Shown here piece by piece: positions 16,972-23,455 of a stretch of DNA of 24,660 bases. A program made the position numbers and the translations under genes. The DNA is taken from assembly GCA_045110335.1 (NCBI GenBank), contig JBGCGB010000003.1, positions 1-24,660 of the forward strand, given 5' to 3'. Position 1 is the stretch's first letter. Each line of letters begins with the position of its first letter. The DNA is from CALBPI01 sp045110335. GTDB lineage: Bacteria; Pseudomonadota; Gammaproteobacteria; Steroidobacterales; Woeseiaceae. The notes beneath the pieces are model-generated. The model saw only the letters and a program-made list of their open reading frames with translations. It did no database searches and had not been told where the DNA came from.

Positions 16972-16990
16972 CTGTCACAGACTGTTACAG
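16972..16990. promoter_or_regulatory. Tandem CTGTYACAG operator
   Basis: Two 9-bp palindromes, CTGTCACAG and CTGTTACAG, are separated by one base, giving a 10-bp period, one turn of the helix. They resemble the half-sites bound by OmpR/PhoB-type regulators, although the classic Pho box has an 11-bp period. The centre would be at about -53 from the candidate start, an activator position. The best candidate to bind is the regulator encoded two genes into the operon. Confidence 0.55.
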
Positions 16991-17018
16991 GTTGCGAGCT
17001 ACCGACACCCGCGAGCAA

Positions 17019-18170
17019 TCACGCGCCAACGACCTCTCTTAGTCCCTGGCAGAATTTGGCAACATCCTCGAGACGCCCCATCGATACCCGCGACCAATCG
17101 GCATAGTCCATGTATTGCCCCCGAATCAAAACTTGACGCTCAGCGAGCGCGGCTTGCAACGCATTGGCCGACTGACCGGACTTAAAGTAAACAAAGTTAG
17201 TTTGCGAGGGCAATGCTGTCATATCCAGTGACGCCAGCGTCTCATTGACCATTTCCCGTCCCTGCAAAATTTTTCGTCGGGAGCGCTCGATGAAAGTCGT
17301 ATCGTTGTAACAACCAATGGCGGCGGCATAACCCAACCCCGACATCCAGGTCATGTTAGCGCCCGCGATACGTTTCGCTGCTTCTTCGGAAGAGATGACG
17401 TATCCCACACGTATCCCCGCCATGCCGTACAACTTGGAAAACGTTCTGGACACGATGACATTATGACCTTCCCGAACAAGATCAACGCAGCTATTGGTGT
17501 CTGGTTGATCGGTCAGCTCCATGTACGCCTCATCAACCACAACGGTGGTTAATCTCGCCATCCGCTTGACTGCCGCTTTCAATACAACTGGCTCAGCCAG
17601 AACACCAGTAGGATTATTCGGATTGCAGATTTGAACCATCCCCGTGGCAGGGGTGACCATCGCCTCGAGCGCTGCCAAATCCATGTCCAGCGTCTCGGTC
17701 ATCGGGGCCCGAATAATTTCGGCAAGACCCAATCGTTTCGCATACATCGGGGTCGCATCGAAAAACAATCGCGGTGCGACGATCGGCCCCTGTCGCCCAA
17801 ACACCAAGGCAATTGCGCTCAGCGCTTCCGCGGATCCTGTAGAGATCGTTACCTGATTTGCATTCAATGAATGTCGTTCAGCGATCATGTCCATCAACGG
17901 CTTGGCTCCGCCATCCGCGTAATAGGCACCCTTGCGAGCCGCATAGTCCATCAAATCCAATGCAGATCGCGCAGGTCCATAGGGGTTTTCATTACTATGA
18001 AGACGTGCGAAACCGGGTTTCGGCCCGATATGAAGCGACTGACCGGGCATCGCAAACGCACCCTTTGCTTCTGCAACTTTTGAGGTCAATCGGGGCTGGC
18101 ACGCAGCTGCGGATACCGCGACACCGGCAGCGCCCAACAACAAGGATCGTCTATTCGTCTTTAAGGTCAT
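17019..18170 (-). CDS. Tat-exported, HisC-like PLP aminotransferase
   Basis: A 383-residue fold-type I aminotransferase resembling histidinol-phosphate aminotransferase. The PLP lysine is Lys246 in SRTFSKLYGMAG; NPNNPTG at 183-189 and DEAY at 213-216 hold the cofactor contacts; Arg361 near RVSMG is in the place of the substrate-carboxylate arginine. Unusually, it begins with a twin-arginine signal (NRRSLLLGAAG at 6-16) followed by SAAAC, which can be read as a lipobox with Cys24. Tat export suits a protein that binds its cofactor before transport. It would act in the periplasm, so biosynthesis of histidine is unlikely; its substrate is unknown. GGGAG stands 5-6 bases before the ATG. The rhomboid gene upstream is 41 bases away on the same strand, so they may be co-transcribed. 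Confidence 0.9.
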   Translation of the reverse strand: MTLKTNRRSLLLGAAGVAVSAAACQPRLTSKVAEAKGAFAMPGQSLHIGPKPGFARLHSNENPYGPARSALDLMDYAARKGAYYADGGAKPLMDMIAERHSLNANQVTISTGSAEALSAIALVFGRQGPIVAPRLFFDATPMYAKRLGLAEIIRAPMTETLDMDLAALEAMVTPATGMVQICNPNNPTGVLAEPVVLKAAVKRMARLTTVVVDEAYMELTDQPDTNSCVDLVREGHNVIVSRTFSKLYGMAGIRVGYVISSEEAAKRIAGANMTWMSGLGYAAAIGCYNDTTFIERSRRKILQGREMVNETLASLDMTALPSQTNFVYFKSGQSANALQAALAERQVLIRGQYMDYADWSRVSMGRLEDVAKFCQGLREVVGA

Positions 18171-18211
18171 TATCGCTCCCGCAAAATCAATTCAACGCAT
18201 GGCGTTATGCA

Positions 18212-18781
18212 CTACCAATTCGGGCCTCGCAAAGTCTGTTGAATAAAATTACCCAACAAAGACGGATTCATCAGGATCGTAAAAGCGAATCCCCAAACAG
18301 CTCCAGCGAAATGCGCCATATGCCCAATATTGTCGTTGCCCTTTCCGTCTTTATACCATGAGTAATAGAGATAGCCGGCACCCGCCAGAATTTGCGGAAT
18401 CGGCAAAACCCCGTATAGATAAAGATTCTGCCATGGTGCGAAAACAATCACGGCAAAGACGACTGCGGACACGCCACCGGATGCACCCAATGCCGAGTAG
18501 CGGGGATTGTTCTTGTGACGCCGATAGTCTGGTATGGACGCCACTGCGATTCCGCCGAAGTACAACAGCATGTACTGGTACAAAGCGTACTGGCCTAGAA
18601 ACTCAGGGTAATAATATTGTTCCAGCGCCGAGCCAAATGACCAGAGCACGAACATATTGATGGCAAGATGCAGAAAATCTGCATGAATAAGACCAGAGGT
18701 CAGGAACCGGTAGTATTGCTGTCGTTCACGAATCGTCACAGGATGAAAGAGCAGATTCGCCTTCGCTTTTCCATCGTTCAT
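18212..18781 (-). CDS. Rhomboid-family intramembrane serine protease
   Basis: A 189-residue membrane protease as read from its first ATG. The catalytic serine lies in LGASGGVSA, the GxSG motif, and the histidine in GHMAHFAGAVWG, the last helix. HADFLHLAINMFVLWSFG matches the H-x-x-x-H-x-x-x-N region of helix 2. The ATG at 18781 has no ribosome site, and the same frame upstream encodes 21 more residues with a clear hydrophobic helix that would be the missing first membrane segment. No ATG, GTG or TTG exists before an in-frame stop, but an ATC at 18844 has GGAG 8 bases upstream. The true protein is probably 210 residues from this unusual start, unless the start codon was mutated or misread. Confidence 0.87.
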   Translation of the reverse strand: MNDGKAKANLLFHPVTIRERQQYYRFLTSGLIHADFLHLAINMFVLWSFGSALEQYYYPEFLGQYALYQYMLLYFGGIAVASIPDYRRHKNNPRYSALGASGGVSAVVFAVIVFAPWQNLYLYGVLPIPQILAGAGYLYYSWYKDGKGNDNIGHMAHFAGAVWGFAFTILMNPSLLGNFIQQTLRGPNW

Positions 18782-18913
18782 GAACAGTAAAGAAACGGCG
18801 CCGGTCGCCAGGACGATGACGATGGTTAATGTAAGACTCTCGATGAGGGTGACTCCGATAAAGCAACGTCCATGAGGTTAACAGACTAGCGCGCATGATG
18901 AGACACCCCACGG

Positions 18914-18922
18914 TGTTAGAAT
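18914..18922 (+). promoter_or_regulatory. Extended -10 promoter candidate
   Basis: TGTTAGAAT fits an extended -10 element (TGn followed by TAGAAT, five of six bases). It would start transcription near 18929, before the ATG at 18952. This favours the shorter form of the membrane protein gene. The -35 region is poor. Confidence 0.4.
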
Positions 18923-18951
18923 CGACCTATGAAGACTACGGTGAAGACAAC

Positions 18952-19404
18952 ATGATTCGGGTGCTGCCGTTCGTCATTATTGCGATTGAGCTTTTCGTGA
19001 TCTACAAACTGGTTAAGCGACGCCCATCGAAACGCATCGCGTTTCGATGGGCTGCGGCCACGGCGATATTGGCAAGCTTGCTGTTGTTTTGGATCAATGG
19101 TGCGGTAGGCATTATCGGCGACGCCAACAACGACATGAATATGCTCTATCTCAGCGTCATTGTTATCGCATTTCTCGGTAGTCTGGCGAGCGGATTTAAG
19201 CCGAAATGGTGTGCGTGGAGCATGGTTGCAGCAGCCATCCTGCAAACCACAATCGCCGCCTTCGCGGTTATTCTCAGATCCGGAATCGACGGTCCAATCT
19301 GGCCATTCGACCTGCTATTACTGACCGTGTTTTTTGTTCTGTTGTGGCTGGGCGCCGCGTTGCTGTTCTTTCGTGCGCAATTTGACGATCAGAATGTCGA
19401 ATAG
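18952..19404 (+). CDS. Small multi-pass membrane protein of unknown function
   Basis: A 150-residue protein with four or five hydrophobic segments, at about 2-18, 33-49, 65-85, 90-110 and 118-138, and few polar residues between them. I recognise no family. The basic loop KLVKRRPSKR after the first helix suggests that this loop is cytoplasmic. The frame is open from 18895, but I chose the ATG at 18952 because GGTGA precedes it by 7 bases and a candidate -10 lies between the two starts. Its last 16 bases overlap the end of the methyltransferase gene on the other strand. It is the only plus-strand gene between 8794 and 22899. Confidence 0.7.
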   Translation: MIRVLPFVIIAIELFVIYKLVKRRPSKRIAFRWAAATAILASLLLFWINGAVGIIGDANNDMNMLYLSVIVIAFLGSLASGFKPKWCAWSMVAAAILQTTIAAFAVILRSGIDGPIWPFDLLLLTVFFVLLWLGAALLFFRAQFDDQNVE

Positions 19405-20756
19405 CCTTCGCTCTCGGCCAGCACACGAATCATGAAGTTCCTGAGTGCGGCAATCCCTTCCGCTTTGGACATCAGATTTTCTTGCTCCATCAGCGTGGCC
19501 ATGTCTTCAAGCGAGCGCTCACCATCAATCATCGAAAAGAAGAACGCATGTATGCGTGAGGCCATACCCTGCGATTGAAAAGACTGATTAGTGGGTACTG
19601 GTAAATCTCCACGAACTAGCCAATCCGGTAATGCAACATGCCGTGCGGGTGTCTCCGTGTCGGCTTGCTTGGTCATGGTCAAGGTGATGATGCGTTCTTG
19701 GCGAGCGTGACGATTCGCAGGCGATACCATGTAGGGTATGTCCGACTCCTCGAGTGTCAAATCACCAAACCCGGCCGCTTCGATGATCGCCATAGTCTCT
19801 TCGAGACTATGCTGCTCTTCGACACGCTTACTCCGGAACACGTGTGAACCAAACCAAACCCATCGACCACCTTTACGCAGCAATCGGTTCCAGCGCTGCG
19901 CTTGAACGTGCAATGGCTCATCCAGCACGTCACACAACCACGGCGTCACCAAGGTATCAAAGCTGGCTGGCTTGAACGGGGCACGAAGCACATTCGCCAA
20001 TACCCAATGCAATCCCTCGCGCGCTTTACCAGGCGCCTCAAGTTGTCGGGCTACCGCCACATCTTCTGCGCGCCTCGGCGCGATTGGAAACTCATGGAGC
20101 GCCAAAGTTTTGCCACCTGCCAAGGCCGACCCTGCCAGCATCAGCAACGGATTAAAATCCAAAGCAACAGTCAATGGATTATCAAGCATCTGATGCAAGT
20201 CATAAGCAAGTCGGCCACCGCCTGCACCCAAAACCAGCATTTCGCCAACAGGTGTTTCCTGCAGCGCGCCGGCCACCTGCTCGCAGGACAATCGGTTTTC
20301 TTCATCACCCCAACACCAATCGCGATGAAGATTGGCGTAGTAAGTCACAAGACCCTGGTCATCCGGCAAGCGTGTGCGCATCGCTAGATATGACGAATGA
20401 TCCGCCGCCATCGACGTCACGTCGAGCGGTGCCAGTAGCGCGCCTAATTCGGCTTGATGCGCGGTCAAAGCGTCATGCTCACGCTGAATCCGTGCGTTTG
20501 CCGGTGAGTCCGCTTCCGATTGTGCCAGGCTGGCACTCAATCCAACCAATGCATGCTCAATTTCTCGCTGCCGCGAGTGATACCGTTGACGCCATTCGTC
20601 GAGCGCAACGCCCGGTTCAGCGAACAGGAACGGGGTATCTTCCAGGCGAGGAAATTGCGTATCGCAACCACCGCATTCATAGCCACTCTTCGTGGCATGG
20701 ATCGGTGCGTCACAACGCGGGCACGCGAATTTGGTCGTTATTGGTGAGTCATTCAT
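19389..20756 (-). CDS. Zinc-ribbon / SAM methyltransferase / PqqD-like protein
   Basis: A 455-residue cytoplasmic protein with three parts. Residues 10-35 form a zinc ribbon (CPRC at 12-15, CGGC at 28-31). A helical, charged stretch follows. About 138-360 is a class I SAM-dependent methyltransferase: MLVLGAGGGRLAYDLH (173-188) binds SAM, and FDTLVTPWLCDVLDEP (266-281) and LLRKGGRWVWFGS (292-304) resemble the N2227/carnosine N-methyltransferase group. The end, about 395-455, looks like a PqqD-type small domain (IDGERSLEDMATLM). PqqD-like domains bind peptide substrates in several pathways, so a peptide or protein substrate is possible, but none is evident nearby. An ATG at 20807 would add 17 residues; neither start has a good ribosome site, and I prefer 20756 since the zinc ribbon follows closely. 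Confidence 0.82.
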   Translation of the reverse strand: MNDSPITTKFACPRCDAPIHATKSGYECGGCDTQFPRLEDTPFLFAEPGVALDEWRQRYHSRQREIEHALVGLSASLAQSEADSPANARIQREHDALTAHQAELGALLAPLDVTSMAADHSSYLAMRTRLPDDQGLVTYYANLHRDWCWGDEENRLSCEQVAGALQETPVGEMLVLGAGGGRLAYDLHQMLDNPLTVALDFNPLLMLAGSALAGGKTLALHEFPIAPRRAEDVAVARQLEAPGKAREGLHWVLANVLRAPFKPASFDTLVTPWLCDVLDEPLHVQAQRWNRLLRKGGRWVWFGSHVFRSKRVEEQHSLEETMAIIEAAGFGDLTLEESDIPYMVSPANRHARQERIITLTMTKQADTETPARHVALPDWLVRGDLPVPTNQSFQSQGMASRIHAFFFSMIDGERSLEDMATLMEQENLMSKAEGIAALRNFMIRVLAESEGYSTF

Positions 20757-20865
20757 TGGCGGATGGTATCGAAAGCCGGCAAGCCACGTCGAGTAACGAG
20801 TGCACATTTCGACCGCCGGTCCTCAAATCGTCTGCTAGTCGGCCGGCCATCGATAAAACGCAGGC

Positions 20866-20894
20866 AAAAAAAACCCCGCGCAATGCGGGGTTTT
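20866..20894 (-). terminator. Intrinsic terminator of the PEP-CTERM gene
   Basis: AAAACCCCGC and GCGGGGTTTT form a 10-bp stem with a five-base loop, followed on the minus strand by an extended run of T (eight in all). It lies 22 bases after the PEP-CTERM stop codon and separates that gene from the methyltransferase gene downstream. Confidence 0.92.
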
Positions 20895-20915
20895 AAACGC
20901 GTTTAACGGTTTAGA

Positions 20916-21548
20916 TCAGGCTTGCTTGCGACGCGCCATGCCCAAGCCCAAGAGGCCCAAGCCGATCAGCGCCAAGGAACCTGGAGCAGGAACTGTAGAA
21001 GCTACGATGTTCCAAGTTTCGCCGTCGTCAGCAGAGTAGCGCAAAGACATACCACCGCCGCAACATCCCTCGAAACCGAGAAGACTGATTGTACCAGTGG
21101 CAGCACGCGTCAAGGTGAAGCCAATCACGTCGCTGTTAGACCAATCACGGTTCCACCATACGTCTTCCGCGTAAGGACCTACCGTACCATTGATGCCATT
21201 GCGACCGAAGATCACGCCACCACGACCCCAGTCGCCACCGAATTGGAATCTCAGCGGACCAGAAGCATCAATGTTGATGTTAAACAATGTCGCGATGTTT
21301 CGGTTTGGACCACCACAAGTTTGTGAGCTGCCGACGTTGTCGATCGCTGCAACTGTTGTGCTGCAAACTTCGCTACCTGAGCTGTAGAATTCGGAAAGCA
21401 AGGTGCTTGCTGTTTCTGAACCCGTCACAACGTAGTTGCTAGTGCGAACCGTCATATCGATGCTGCTGATCGTTGTAGCCTGCGCTGCCATGGAGCTTAG
21501 ACCCAAAGCTGCGGCGACCATCAAGATCTTAGAAGTCATTTTTTTCAT
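20916..21548 (-). CDS. CCXG-type PEP-CTERM secreted protein
   Basis: A 210-residue exported protein. The signal peptide ends near AAQA (21-24). The mature part is rich in Gly, Ser, Thr and aromatic residues. FEGCCGGGMSLRYS at 159-172 holds a Cys pair typical of CCXG-family PEP-CTERM proteins; Cys62 and Cys78 are the only other cysteines. The end is a sorting tail: VPAPGS (PAP where most have PEP), a hydrophobic helix at about 191-203 and the basic ARRKQA. Exosortase systems cut and attach such proteins at the cell surface, often along with exopolysaccharide; no exosortase gene is in the window. A sigma-54-like promoter precedes the gene and a strong terminator follows, so it is a single-gene unit. 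Start could also be the ATG nine bases downstream. Confidence 0.92.
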   Translation of the reverse strand: MKKMTSKILMVAAALGLSSMAAQATTISSIDMTVRTSNYVVTGSETASTLLSEFYSSGSEVCSTTVAAIDNVGSSQTCGGPNRNIATLFNINIDASGPLRFQFGGDWGRGGVIFGRNGINGTVGPYAEDVWWNRDWSNSDVIGFTLTRAATGTISLLGFEGCCGGGMSLRYSADDGETWNIVASTVPAPGSLALIGLGLLGLGMARRKQA

Positions 21549-21586
21549 TTTATTTGTCCCGTGTTAATTGCGTTTGTTAGTTACAA

Positions 21587-21602
21587 AGCAAGTATGATGC
21601 CA
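21587..21602 (-). promoter_or_regulatory. Sigma-54 (-24/-12) promoter of the PEP-CTERM gene
   Basis: On the minus strand TGGCATCATACTTGCT matches the RpoN consensus TGGCAC-G-N4-TTGCW in TGGCA, TTGCT and in the spacing. Transcription would begin about 28 bases before the ATG. Sigma-54 and the PrsK/PrsR system are known to control PEP-CTERM genes in some bacteria, which fits. Confidence 0.75.
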
Positions 21603-21696
21603 AAACCATAAGCCCTTGATTTTTATAAATAAAAAAGATAAGGCATGACAGGAATAGACCACGGTTGTAAGGAATCCCGACACATCTGCCGGTTCG

Positions 21697-22188
21697 TTAG
21701 ATACCGTCAATCTGACGAAGCCGCTCCTCGGACTGTTCTTGCAGCGCGCGGACATCGTCAATGAGCTCACGGGTAGCTTCGGGGGACGGATAAGGCCCAA
21801 TCATCGGAGATTCCGGCACATCAGGAGTATCCAGTTCGTCGGTTTCCGCGGGTTCTGCCTCGGCAGCCAGCACCGGTTGTACGAATTCAATCGCGTTGTT
21901 GCCGGTATCAATTAACATCACATCGGCATCAGTACCCTCCGGCTTTTCGGCAGAAAACTGCCAGACGCCATCAGCGTCTTGCCATCGATACACGGTCACT
22001 TCATTGGTCACCGCTCTTTCCAGCGACTCCACGCCAGCCTTCCCCCACCAGCGAGAAAGCGTTGATTTGGCTTGGCCGAGCGTCTCTCTAACCGTCCATA
22101 AGGGCGCTCCATCCGGGCCTTTTAGGAAAAAGGGCCCTGCCAGTGCAAGCAGCATAATCAGCATCAGTAGTTTGACGAACAGCTTCAT
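21697..22188 (-). CDS. Membrane-anchored DUF4124 protein
   Basis: A 163-residue protein with an N-terminal hydrophobic segment (about 4-22) that is either an anchor or a signal peptide. About 65-95 is a DUF4124 domain with the typical VYRWQDADGVWQFSAEKP pattern, a small beta unit found in periplasmic proteins of Proteobacteria. The rest is acidic and Pro/Glu-rich, ending in a helix (LIDDVRALQEQSEERLRQ). Function is unknown. The gene stands alone: the PEP-CTERM gene begins 148 bases downstream and the DM13 gene ends 138 bases upstream behind a terminator. No strong ribosome site is visible before the ATG. Confidence 0.8.
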   Translation of the reverse strand: MKLFVKLLMLIMLLALAGPFFLKGPDGAPLWTVRETLGQAKSTLSRWWGKAGVESLERAVTNEVTVYRWQDADGVWQFSAEKPEGTDADVMLIDTGNNAIEFVQPVLAAEAEPAETDELDTPDVPESPMIGPYPSPEATRELIDDVRALQEQSEERLRQIDGI

Positions 22189-22244
22189 AGACTGATCATA
22201 GCGTCAAAATTGTGCTCGAAAACGCCGATTGGCTCCCAAAAACG

Positions 22245-22282
22245 TTTCAGGGCCTTCCACTATGATCCGGAAAGCCCTGAAA
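22245..22282 (-). terminator. Intrinsic terminator of the DM13 gene
   Basis: TTTCAGGGC pairs with GCCCTGAAA (nine bp), continued after one mismatch by TTCC/GGAA, with a 10-base loop. On the minus strand CGTTTTT follows. It lies 44 bases past the DM13 stop. Confidence 0.8.
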
Positions 22283-22326
22283 TTCGTTATTGCCGAACGA
22301 TTTCGGCGGCTAAGGACCGATATCAC

Positions 22327-22749
22327 TCAGCGCAACGCACTGACGCCCCATAGCTTTGTATACTGCTCGCAATGCAACAGAACACTATTGAATTCAGCAA
22401 GATAGATACCTTCCGGCAAGCGATAACGTTGAGCGCCTTTCGCACGATCCAGCTTGGCAATCAAAATGCTATCGGTTGTCGCATTAGACGCCGTCACTGA
22501 CGCGGCATCATTTCGTGAAAGGAACAGCTTTAGATCAGGCGCATTACGGGTCTTGAAAGCCTCATCGAGCTCAAGAAAAACACCGTCAGCGGTTTCCACA
22601 ATCGACCATGCGCCCCGGATCTTTTGCGATTTCTTGGTCCACGTGCCGCCGAGATCATCAGCATGGACTTCGCCACTGGTCAAAAGTCCGCCAAATAGGA
22701 TTGCCGTCGCAACAAGGACAGCAGATTTAAATTTCGTTACAGAAAGCAT
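22327..22749 (-). CDS. Secreted DM13-domain protein
   Basis: A 140-residue exported protein. The signal peptide probably ends at VHA (28-30). The mature part is a single DM13 domain: GTWTKKSQKIRGAWSI (35-50), the NAPDLKLFLS segment (69-78) that corresponds to the (N/G)PDLxVYLS signature, and a C-terminal strand with the conserved Cys127 (LLHCEQY) before LWGVSAL. DM13 domains have been proposed to act in extracellular redox chemistry through this Cys, but this is not proven. GGAG lies 7 bases before the ATG. The gene has its own terminator, and a divergent pseudogene begins 150 bases away. Confidence 0.85.
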   Translation of the reverse strand: MLSVTKFKSAVLVATAILFGGLLTSGEVHADDLGGTWTKKSQKIRGAWSIVETADGVFLELDEAFKTRNAPDLKLFLSRNDAASVTASNATTDSILIAKLDRAKGAQRYRLPEGIYLAEFNSVLLHCEQYTKLWGVSALR

Positions 22750-22899
22750 TTTCTTTCTCCATACTTACAATCAAATGACCACCATAGGTCCTCGCTGAAG
22801 AAGACCAACAACACACAAGATTTGTTACTCGATACATTTTTATTGTTATAGCCATCTTTGCAAACGGACATAAATATCCGTAGAAAATAGAATCCCCCA
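22750..22899. other. Divergent intergenic region between the DM13 gene and the pseudogene
   Basis: A fairly AT-rich region that should hold the DM13 promoter on the minus strand. An imperfect inverted repeat, CGGACATA/AATATCCG, is at about 22865-22880. I could not assign convincing -35/-10 boxes. Confidence 0.35.
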
Positions 22900-23136
22900 A
22901 TGAATCGACGTCGACTTTTGCTAGCAGGCAGCTCAAGTGTCGTCGTGGTCACAAGCGGAACAACTGTACGGCTAGAACAGCAACGCTTGGCACGCGGAAG
23001 TGCAGCCTCGGGCGTTGACACAGACGCTCCGCTCGACCCACGGTTGAAAGCGCTGACACATGCCATCCTCGCCGCATCGCCACACAATGGATAACCATGG
23101 AAAGTAAAACTAGTCGGCGAACGACAGCTGACACTC
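22900..23136 (+). pseudogene. Decayed Tat-signal nitroreductase (Acg-type) gene
   Basis: The frame begins with a twin-arginine signal (NRRRLLLAG), then DPRLKALTHAILAASPHNG. At 23092-23094 the codon expected to be Gln of the PHNxQPW motif (CAA) is TAA. Reading through, the frame continues PWKVKLVGERQLTLP, as in Acg-type FMN nitroreductases that carry a Tat signal. Family similarity ends near 23136. A full gene would need roughly a further 250 codons, which are absent here. So the gene carries a nonsense mutation and has lost most of its body. Confidence 0.72.
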
Positions 23137-23400
23137 CCATCGGCGTACTTGGCGGAATTGATCAATAAACCATTCAGGGACTGTTTCGGTTTGCCTATGC
23201 CCATGCAGCTGCGCCGTCATCTGGTTGGCCCCTTAACGCAACCTTGGCACCCCACCATACCGATCAGCGGGTAAAACATGCTGTGCTGTCCGCTAGAGGC
23301 AAACGCAAGCGCGACAAGATTGCGAAGCGCATTGAACCACGCTATGACGGTCTTCCTTCGTTGGCATCTAATCTCGATCTCGCCGAGATCTTACCGGTAT
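23137..23400 (+). other. Unassigned remnant after the pseudogene
   Basis: No intact gene. The pseudogene frame stays open to a TAA at 23272, and another plus frame is open from 23169 to 23401 without a usable beginning; its end is charged (GKRKRDKIAKRIEPRYDG). I recognise neither. The stretch may be rearranged debris of the nitroreductase gene or of an adjacent gene. Confidence 0.4.
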
Positions 23401-23455
23401 AAAAAAACGCCGCTTTGCCCTAGGAAAAAGAGTCTGCTGTCAGACAGCCGGCGTT
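23401..23455 (-). terminator. Nested terminator of the MFS gene
   Basis: On the minus strand GTCTG-ACAG-CAGAC, overlapping the stop codon, is followed by TCTTTTT. An outer stem, AACGCCG/CGGCGTT, encloses it and is followed by seven T. Either could act; the outer stem begins inside the coding end. Confidence 0.6.

Noticed and set aside
16972..16990. The tandem palindromes as a classic Pho box
   Set aside because: The half-sites resemble CTGTCAC, but the period is 10 and not 11 bases and the genes are not phosphate-related.
22737..23204. A 155-codon minus frame
   Set aside because: It is the shadow of the nitroreductase pseudogene and the DM13 leader, rich in Cys, Ser and Arg, without motif.
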